A DNA stretch of 50,506 bases from Deltaproteobacteria bacterium (GTDB lineage: Bacteria > Myxococcota_A > Polyangia > DRWM01 > JAAZOP01). Each line of letters opens with the position of its first letter. The first letter of the stretch is position 1. The notes beneath the pieces are model-generated. The model was not told the origin of the DNA, made no database searches, and saw nothing but the letters and a program-made list of their open reading frames with translations. Shown here one piece after another: positions 25,190 through 30,385 of the stretch. The stretch is from contig JACRCX010000138.1 of assembly GCA_016218815.1 (NCBI GenBank), positions 1 through 50,506 of the forward strand, read 5' to 3'. Made by a program: the position numbers and the translations under genes.

Positions 25190-27790
25190 GAGGACCAGGA
25201 GCGTTGTTGGTGCTTGGTTGTTGGTTGTTGGTTCCGGGCGCGGCGAACCGGAGTCCCCTCCCCCTTTGCGTCCTTCGCATCCTCTGCGCCCTTTGCGCGA
25301 GATCCCCCTTCGCCGTCGGAGCACGACCGCCGCCAGCAAGAGTCCGGCCACCGTCAGCCATCCCCCGCCCACGGGGGCGCCTGCGCGGCAGGCGCACCCG
25401 CCGCCGCCGACACCGGCGATCGGCTCGATCGGAGGGATGATCACCTCGTCCTTCGGGGCGACGTGGATCCGCCGCGCCGCCGCCGAGACGCCGTCGGGCC
25501 CGGTGACCGTGAGGCGCACGTCGTAGTCGCCCGCCTCGGCCCAGACGTGGAGCGGGCCGGCCGTGGTCGAGGTCGTCCCGTCGCCGAAGTCCCAGGACCA
25601 GGAGTCGATCATGCCGACACTCCAGTCCACGAGCTGCGCGTCCGCGCCGACCTCGGGGACCCGCGGTTCCACACCGAACGACGCGAACGTGCGCTGCGTG
25701 ATCGCCACCGGCACGGCCTCCGCGACCAGCCCGGGCGGCAGCTCCGGCGCCAGCCCCGTCGTGGACAACCGGACGTCGTACATCCCCTCGGCCGTCCCCG
25801 TGAGCTGCACCGCGAAGTCGGCCGCCGCGTCGGGCACCAGCGGCAAGTCCAGCTCCAACGGCACCGAGTCGACCACGCCGCCGCCGTCGCGCGCCACCAG
25901 CTCCAGCGCCAGCGGCGCCGCGGTCAGCTCGAGGTTGCCGCGGTTGGCGACGGTCACGGTCACGTCGAACGGCTCCGACGGCCGCGCGATCGACGGCGCG
26001 TCGAGGACGCCCCGCAGCTCGACCCGGGCCGAGTCGATCAGCAGCACCGCCCGGTACAGCTCGCCCGTGTTCGCGCCGCCCTCGTCGATCACGCGCAGCT
26101 TCCACGTCCCCACGATCGGCTTGCCCTTCAGGCCGTCGAAGATCGCCGGCAGGTGCTGGCTGCCGAGGATCGAGTTGATGTTGTCCTTGCCCAGCTCGGC
26201 GTCGGATTCCATGTCGTGCCGCGCCACGGTGCCGTCCGGCGCCTCCAGCTCGAGCGACAGCTCGCCCGTCGCCGCGTGCTCCACGTTGAGGTCCACGAAC
26301 ACGCGTCCCACCGCGTTCGAGACGCACTCCTCCGACTCGCAGATCACCTCCGCGGAGACCTCCAGCCCGGCAGGCGCCGCGTTGGGGATCGACAGCCCAC
26401 GGTAGCTCGACGCCATCAACGCCCCCGTGTCGAAGCGCAGCACCGCGTCGTGGTCGCCCATCCGGATGTAGCGGTGGATGTACGGCTGCTCCGGAAAGTC
26501 CTCCGGTACCGGCACGGCGTCCACCCGCATCCTCTCGTACGTCCACAGCGCGTCCGAGCCGTACCGCGCCTGGTACACGGCCGTCAGCCCGGCGACCATC
26601 GGCGTCGCCATCGAGGTCCCCGAGTAGCCCATCAAGCCCGCGGCATCGATGTCGTTCCCCGGGGCGATGAAATCCACCAAGGCGTTCGAGTTGGAGAAAC
26701 AGACGACCGAGCCCGGCACCACGGGACCCGTGCCGCACGTGTAGCCGTACGCCGGGTCGTCGTAGCCCGCGCCGACGCGGACGGCCGACGAGATGCACGC
26801 GGGCGAGCCCACCGCCGTCTTGACGTACTCGTTGCCCGTCGCCGTGACCGGCAGCACTCCCGCGTCGCGCGTGTTGGCGAACACCGTCGAGTACGAGCCC
26901 GCCATGTAGCCCGTGCAGTACCCCCGCGCCTCCGGGTCCGGCTCGCTGCCCAGCGACATGTTCGCCGAGACGATGTTGTACTCCTCGCGGTGCTCGATCA
27001 CCCAGTCCAGCGCCTCGACCACGTCCGAGTCGTTCGCCGCCGCCCCGCCGGCGAACCCCGTCGACGGATCGGGCTCGTAGACCGCGAACACCCCAAGGCT
27101 CAGGAGAGCCGTGCCGGGCGCCATCCCTTCCACGATCCCGCCCACGTTGGTCGCGTGCGGCTCCTGGTTCGCCACCTGGATCGGGTCCGTGATCCCCGCG
27201 CCGAACTCCAGCGTCGCGAACCCCTCGAACACCTTCACCCGGCAGCCCTCGCTCGTGCCCGGATCCGTGCCCGCATCGGGGCAGTCGCCGAAGTAGCCGT
27301 TCCAGTAGCGGATGCCCGTGTCCAGCACCGCGACCGCCGTCCCCGCTCCCTCGTACCCGGCGCCATGCCACGCGTCCGCGCCCAGGTACGCCAGCGCCGA
27401 CTCCATCAGCGGCCGCCGGAGCTGCACGTCGTACACCGCGACCACCAGCGGATTCGCGGACAGCGCGCCCCTCTCGCCCGCGTCCACGTTCATCGCCACG
27501 AGCGGGAAATGCCGGTACGACCGCTCCACGCGTTGCGCCAGGTCCAGCGGCAGGGTCGCCACGAACGCCCGTCGCGCCGCCGCGATCGCCTCCGCCCGCG
27601 CCATCACACGCTCCCTCGCCGCCTTCGCGTCCCACTCCCCCCACCGCGTCCGCGCGTCCCCCTCCGCGACCAGCGCCGTCCCGTCCGCCGACCGGAACTC
27701 GACCAACACCGGGTCGGCCGCGGCAACGCCGGCGACCAGGAACGAACCCGCGAAAACCACGACCTGCGCAATTCGACGGGGGATCTTCAT
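23201..27790 (-). CDS. Giant ORF: MYXO-CTERM subtilisin-like protease joined in frame to a lamin-tail-domain lipoprotein
   Basis: 1529 residues with no stop inside. Residues 1-26 are a signal peptide; a pro-region follows to about 135. The S8 protease domain has Asp157 (VAVLDTGIRYW), His212 (PHATNVGG) and Ser393 (GYSGTSMATP). Next come a P-domain (about 460-580), a CARDB-like beta domain and a PKD-like domain (WDFGDGTTST). A MYXO-CTERM-type tail follows at about 790-826 (GGGGCACRAG, hydrophobic helix, RRRR). That tail should be the C-terminus, yet the frame continues through repeat DNA (about 827-865) into a second lipoprotein signal (LALAAWLPSC) and three lamin-tail domains. Most likely these were two genes whose separating stop was lost. 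ATG 27790 has GGAAGA upstream. Confidence 0.8.
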   Translation of the reverse strand: MKIPRRIAQVVVFAGSFLVAGVAAADPVLVEFRSADGTALVAEGDARTRWGEWDAKAARERVMARAEAIAAARRAFVATLPLDLAQRVERSYRHFPLVAMNVDAGERGALSANPLVVAVYDVQLRRPLMESALAYLGADAWHGAGYEGAGTAVAVLDTGIRYWNGYFGDCPDAGTDPGTSEGCRVKVFEGFATLEFGAGITDPIQVANQEPHATNVGGIVEGMAPGTALLSLGVFAVYEPDPSTGFAGGAAANDSDVVEALDWVIEHREEYNIVSANMSLGSEPDPEARGYCTGYMAGSYSTVFANTRDAGVLPVTATGNEYVKTAVGSPACISSAVRVGAGYDDPAYGYTCGTGPVVPGSVVCFSNSNALVDFIAPGNDIDAAGLMGYSGTSMATPMVAGLTAVYQARYGSDALWTYERMRVDAVPVPEDFPEQPYIHRYIRMGDHDAVLRFDTGALMASSYRGLSIPNAAPAGLEVSAEVICESEECVSNAVGRVFVDLNVEHAATGELSLELEAPDGTVARHDMESDAELGKDNINSILGSQHLPAIFDGLKGKPIVGTWKLRVIDEGGANTGELYRAVLLIDSARVELRGVLDAPSIARPSEPFDVTVTVANRGNLELTAAPLALELVARDGGGVVDSVPLELDLPLVPDAAADFAVQLTGTAEGMYDVRLSTTGLAPELPPGLVAEAVPVAITQRTFASFGVEPRVPEVGADAQLVDWSVGMIDSWSWDFGDGTTSTTAGPLHVWAEAGDYDVRLTVTGPDGVSAAARRIHVAPKDEVIIPPIEPIAGVGGGGCACRAGAPVGGGWLTVAGLLLAAVVLRRRRGISRKGRRGCEGRKGGGDSGSPRPEPTTNNQAPTTLLVLMLALAAWLPSCGDDGGGATDGGAEAEADAAPPVEYGPWVSLLSPADPSMGEVDLWLRVGHERSLPVDLTVEFRVGTGEWQAATLDDPSAALGVASAPEEGAALHLRWLATTDVPGDAEVVALRVGGTDGELDAVPVQSAQFTMLNFFVTNPHAVLITEVSTAERNVPGSLRDDYLEVLNTTAEAMTLDGWKLVIGSASGARAEIPLDGCTLPAGGRRSLVETDPEVPAEYGGGWPLGVALPWNNEGYGSVAIVATYDRGVDFVRWGGSSERPPAGTAWTDEVPLPVPQTLTVLNRVDETVDTDRSGDFCVAHPSPDEASEGCLPRLPQGSVLVSELDSQGSDDQIEVLNASGAPVDLAGWVLLWDGDDLGSGVVPLASFVLPDGGRLGLRDNGTAGRVVGPVMELGVNVSIDGLIPVAVGFRDPYGDVIDFLAGGGSTIRWLDWNDTHPTPMPGPNTSLSRRPGDPDTDGPDDFCLTTPNIGAPADACLEPLGITLRISEIMPGRPDWVEIYNPGPDPVDLSRVYLSYTAPYYGGSVGDYQLAGTLEPGALIVVSEADLPDVDGELNLNLSRWGNISLGSDGAGTVALRDEAGYGIDFAMWGEPAGTPLWPDVWTGLGADVYPTDEDLKSIQRYPYDAADTNGRDDWCWAYPSPMAANATCD
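25203..25235. repeat. CCAACAAC-type repeat inside the giant ORF
   Basis: Reads GTTGTTGGTGCTTGG and GTTGTTGGTTGTTGGTTCC on the plus strand; the coding (minus) strand is the T-free CCAACAAC form. It encodes PTTNNQAPTT between the protease tail and the second signal peptide. A strand without T cannot contain any stop codon. Confidence 0.88.
25264..25299. repeat. CTTTGCGTCC/CTCTGCGCC repeat inside the giant ORF
   Basis: Units CTTTGCGTC, CTTCGCATC, CTCTGCGCC and CTTTGCGCG form a 9-base degenerate tandem. On the coding strand it gives the basic stretch SRKGRRGCEGRKGG immediately after the RRRR of the MYXO-CTERM-like tail. Confidence 0.8.
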
Positions 27791-27797
27791 GCGCGGC

Positions 27798-27827
27798 ATC
27801 TTCCGGCCGCACGCCAAGGGCTGTCAA
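27798..27827 (-). promoter_or_regulatory. Candidate promoter for the protease gene
   Basis: On the minus strand a perfect TTGACA (27827-27822) is followed after 18 bases by GAAGAT (27803-27798), a poor -10, and then by ATG 27790 after 7 bases. The -35 is strong, the -10 is not. The spacing from -35 to ATG is 31 bases, identical to the M16 gene. Confidence 0.3.
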
Positions 27828-27837
27828 CCGGAAGTCC

Positions 27838-27861
27838 CCGACGACCCACCAACGACCAACA
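27838..27861. repeat. CCAACGACC-type repeat in a divergent gap
   Basis: CCGACGACCCACCAACGACC followed by AACAGC lies between the divergent protease and MmgE/PrpD genes. It shares GACGACCCACCAAC with the blocks at 11616 and 32083. Confidence 0.75.
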
Positions 27862-27987
27862 GCGGCCGCGCCGTTCAGGCGCGGCACTTGCCTCCCCCCC
27901 CGCCGTGCTTATGCCGTTCCCGTGAATCCGCGCACCGCCCGTCCGGCGCGCGGAGCATCGGCCCGGCGCCGATGCGGGAGCGGTCCG

Positions 27988-29394
27988 ATGAGCACCGTGG
28001 CGGAACAACTGGGTCGGTTCGTGGAGCGCGCCTCGTTCGAGGATCTCTCGCAGCCGGCACGCGAGGCGCTGAAGATCCGCGTGCTCGATTCGCTCGGCTG
28101 CGCCATCGGGGCACTCGGGGCACAGCCCGTGCGCGCGATCCGCGGCCACCTCGAGGATTTCGGGGGGTCGGGACCGAGCACGCTCATCGGAGGCGGGACC
28201 GCGTCGCCGGACCTGGCGGCGCTGCACAACGGCGCCCTCGTCCGGTACCTCGACTTCAACGACAGCTACCTCGCCCCCGGCGAATCGTGCCACCCCAGCG
28301 ACAACCTCGGCGCCGTGCTGGCCGCCGCCGAGCTGCGCGGGACCACCGGCCGCGACCTCATGACCGCCCTCGCCGTCTCCTACCAGGTGCAGTGCCGCCT
28401 CAGCGACGCCGCTCCCGTCCGCGCTCGCGGTTTCGATCACACCGTCCAGGGCGCCTACGGCGCCGCCGCCGGCGTGGCCAAGGCCCTCGGACTGGACGCG
28501 CAGCGCGCCGCCCACGCCGTCGCCATCGCCGGCGCCTCCCTCAACGCCCTGCGCGTCACCCGCACCGGCCGCCTCTCCAACTGGAAGGGCCTCGCCGCCC
28601 CCTTCGCCGCCGCGGGCGCCACCCAGGCCGCGTTTCTCGCCATGCGCGGCGTCACCGGCCCGCTGGAGATCTTCGAGGGCAAGAAGGGGTTCTTCGAGAC
28701 CATCGCCGGGCCCGCGCACGTGGATTGGGACGACGAGAATCTGGAGCGCGTCCGCGGGACCGCCCTCAAGCGTTTCAACGCCGAGGTGCACGCGCAGTCG
28801 GCCGTCGAGGGACTGCTGGAGCTGCGGGCGCGCCACGGACTGCGCCCCGAGGACGTCGCCTCCCTCGAGCTGGACACCTTCGCCGTCGCCTTTCACATCA
28901 TCGGCGGCGGCGACGAGGGCGACAAGACGCGCGTGACGAGCAAGGAGGAGGCCGACCACAGCCTCCCCTACATGCTCGCCGCCGCCATGCTCGACGGGCG
29001 GCTCACGCCCGAGCAGTACCTGCCCGAACGGATCGTGCGCGACGACGTGCAGGGTCTGCTGCGGCGCGTGCGCGTGACCATGCACGACGCCTACAGCGCG
29101 CGCTTCCCCGCCGAGGTGCCCTGCCGCGTCACCGTCGTGCGCCGCGACGGCAGCGCCGTCTCCGTCGAGAAGCGCGACTACCTGGGATACCCGACCCGCC
29201 CCATGCCGTGGGGCGAGGTGTTCGAGAAATTCCGCCTCACCGCCGGCGACCGGGCCGAGGACGGCCTGCTGGCCGGCATCGCCGGCGTCGTCGAAGGCCT
29301 GGAGGACGCCCCGCTCTCCCGCCTGGCCGGCCTCCTGGCCCGGGTCGGCGCCGTCCCCGGCTGGCGAGGCGACGAGAAGAGGAGTCCGTCATGA
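27988..29394 (+). CDS. MmgE/PrpD family protein
   Basis: 468 residues. Family members include 2-methylcitrate dehydratase (PrpD) and cis-aconitate/iminodisuccinate-related enzymes; all act on small carboxylic acids in the cytoplasm. Supporting features are the N-terminal helical domain with VLDSLGCAIGAL, the conserved LHNGALVRYLDFNDSYLAPG, HPSDNLGAVLAAAE and FKLRFNAEVH-like segment (here LKRFNAEVHAQSAVEG), and a C-terminal alpha/beta domain. GGGAGCGGTCCG precedes ATG 27988. Its stop overlaps the next start (ATGA), so it is translationally coupled to a phosphosulfolactate-synthase homologue. The substrate may therefore be a C3-C4 sulfo- or phospho-acid rather than methylcitrate; this is inferred from context only. 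Confidence 0.9.
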   Translation: MSTVAEQLGRFVERASFEDLSQPAREALKIRVLDSLGCAIGALGAQPVRAIRGHLEDFGGSGPSTLIGGGTASPDLAALHNGALVRYLDFNDSYLAPGESCHPSDNLGAVLAAAELRGTTGRDLMTALAVSYQVQCRLSDAAPVRARGFDHTVQGAYGAAAGVAKALGLDAQRAAHAVAIAGASLNALRVTRTGRLSNWKGLAAPFAAAGATQAAFLAMRGVTGPLEIFEGKKGFFETIAGPAHVDWDDENLERVRGTALKRFNAEVHAQSAVEGLLELRARHGLRPEDVASLELDTFAVAFHIIGGGDEGDKTRVTSKEEADHSLPYMLAAAMLDGRLTPEQYLPERIVRDDVQGLLRRVRVTMHDAYSARFPAEVPCRVTVVRRDGSAVSVEKRDYLGYPTRPMPWGEVFEKFRLTAGDRAEDGLLAGIAGVVEGLEDAPLSRLAGLLARVGAVPGWRGDEKRSPS

Positions 29395-30233
29395 CCACGA
29401 GGAGGGAGCCCGAGCCCCGGGCATTCGATTTCGTCCGCTTGAACGAGCGCGAGGCCAAGCCGCGGACTCGCGGCATCACCGAGATTCGCGGCCCCTACTA
29501 CTCCGCGCTCGGCCACAACGCGCTGACCGACATCCTCACCACGATGGGCCCCTGGGTCGACACCCTCAAGTTCGCCGGCGGCTCGTTCGCCCTCATGCCC
29601 CGCCGCGTCGTGCGCGAGCTGACCGAGCTGTGCCACCAGCACGACGTCCTGGTCTCCACCGGCGGGTTCATCGAGCACGTCCTGGCCCACGGCGGCAAGG
29701 AGCTGGTCAACCGCTACATCGTGGAGTGTCGCGAGCTGGGCTTCGACATCGTCGAGCTGTCCGCCGGTTTCGTGACGCTCCCGACCGACGACTGGCTGCG
29801 CCTGGTCGAGCGGGTGCAGCAGGCGGGCCTGCGGGCCAAGCCCGAGGTCGGCATCCAGTTCGGCGCGGGCGGCGCCACGGCCGCGGCCGAGCTGGCGGCC
29901 GAGGGCACGCAGGATCCCGCGTGGGCCATCGCCCGCGCGAAGCGATTCCTCGACGCCGGCGCCTACCAGGTCATGATCGAGTCCGAAGGCATCACGGAGA
30001 GCGTCGAGCGCTGGCGTACCGACGTCCCCGCGAAGTTCATCGCGGCGCTCGGTCTGGAGAAGCTCATGTTCGAGGCCGCCGACCCCGCCGTCTTCTCCTG
30101 GTACGTGACCAACTACGGTCCCGAGGTGAACCTCTTCGTCGACCACAGCCAGATCATCCAGCTCGAGGCCTTGCGTTCCGGCCTGTGGGGCACCAAGGCC
30201 ACCTGGGGCCGCGTGGTGACGTTCAAGGGGTAG
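29391..30233 (+). CDS. Phosphosulfolactate synthase (ComA) family protein
   Basis: 280 residues, a TIM-barrel family (PF02679-type). The archaeal member adds sulfite to phosphoenolpyruvate to give (2R)-phospho-3-sulfolactate, the first step of coenzyme M synthesis; plant and bacterial relatives (HSA32-like) have less certain roles. Signature segments are intact: GITEIRGPYYSALG (about 28-41), VDTLKFAGGSFALMP (about 55-70), VLVSTGGFIEHVL (about 85-97), LGFDIVELSAGF and AKPEVGIQFG. The C-terminal VDHSQIIQLEALRSGLWG is also typical. It starts inside the end of the MmgE/PrpD gene (ATGA overlap), so the two are surely co-expressed. Whether it keeps sulfite-adding activity cannot be decided here. 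Confidence 0.88.
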   Translation: MTTRREPEPRAFDFVRLNEREAKPRTRGITEIRGPYYSALGHNALTDILTTMGPWVDTLKFAGGSFALMPRRVVRELTELCHQHDVLVSTGGFIEHVLAHGGKELVNRYIVECRELGFDIVELSAGFVTLPTDDWLRLVERVQQAGLRAKPEVGIQFGAGGATAAAELAAEGTQDPAWAIARAKRFLDAGAYQVMIESEGITESVERWRTDVPAKFIAALGLEKLMFEAADPAVFSWYVTNYGPEVNLFVDHSQIIQLEALRSGLWGTKATWGRVVTFKG

Positions 30234-30290
30234 CTGGCCCGCACCTCCCGCCCTTACCGACTGACATCCCTGCTCTGCGTCACCGCGCGA

Positions 30291-30316
30291 GCCTGCCCTG
30301 AGCCTGCCGAAGGGAA
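30291..30316. repeat. GCCTGCCCTGAGCCTGCCGAAGG-type repeat
   Basis: GCCTGCCCTGAGCCTGCCG followed by AAGGGAATTCCC, preceded by a CTCTGCGTCACC word resembling the CTGCGTCTCTGCG family. It is in the gap between the ComA-family gene and the isoprenoid operon. From memory this word occurs in intergenic DNA of many unrelated bacteria; not verified. Confidence 0.75.
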
Positions 30317-30349
30317 TTCCCTCCCCCGGAAGCCCCCCCCAACCCCCGG

Positions 30350-30378
30350 TTGCCCACTCGCCGCCGTCCGGCTACGGT
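30350..30378 (+). promoter_or_regulatory. Candidate promoter of the isoprenoid operon
   Basis: TTGCCC (30350-30355), 17 bases, TACGGT (30373-30378), then 7 bases to ATG 30386. If used, the message would be leaderless or nearly so. The -10 matches three or four of six positions; weak support. Confidence 0.35.
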
Positions 30379-30385
30379 CCCGTTG

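Noticed and set aside
24158..27925. 1255-residue plus-strand ORF opposite the protease
   Set aside because: Arg/His/Val-rich antisense shadow; the opposite frame has an intact subtilisin triad.
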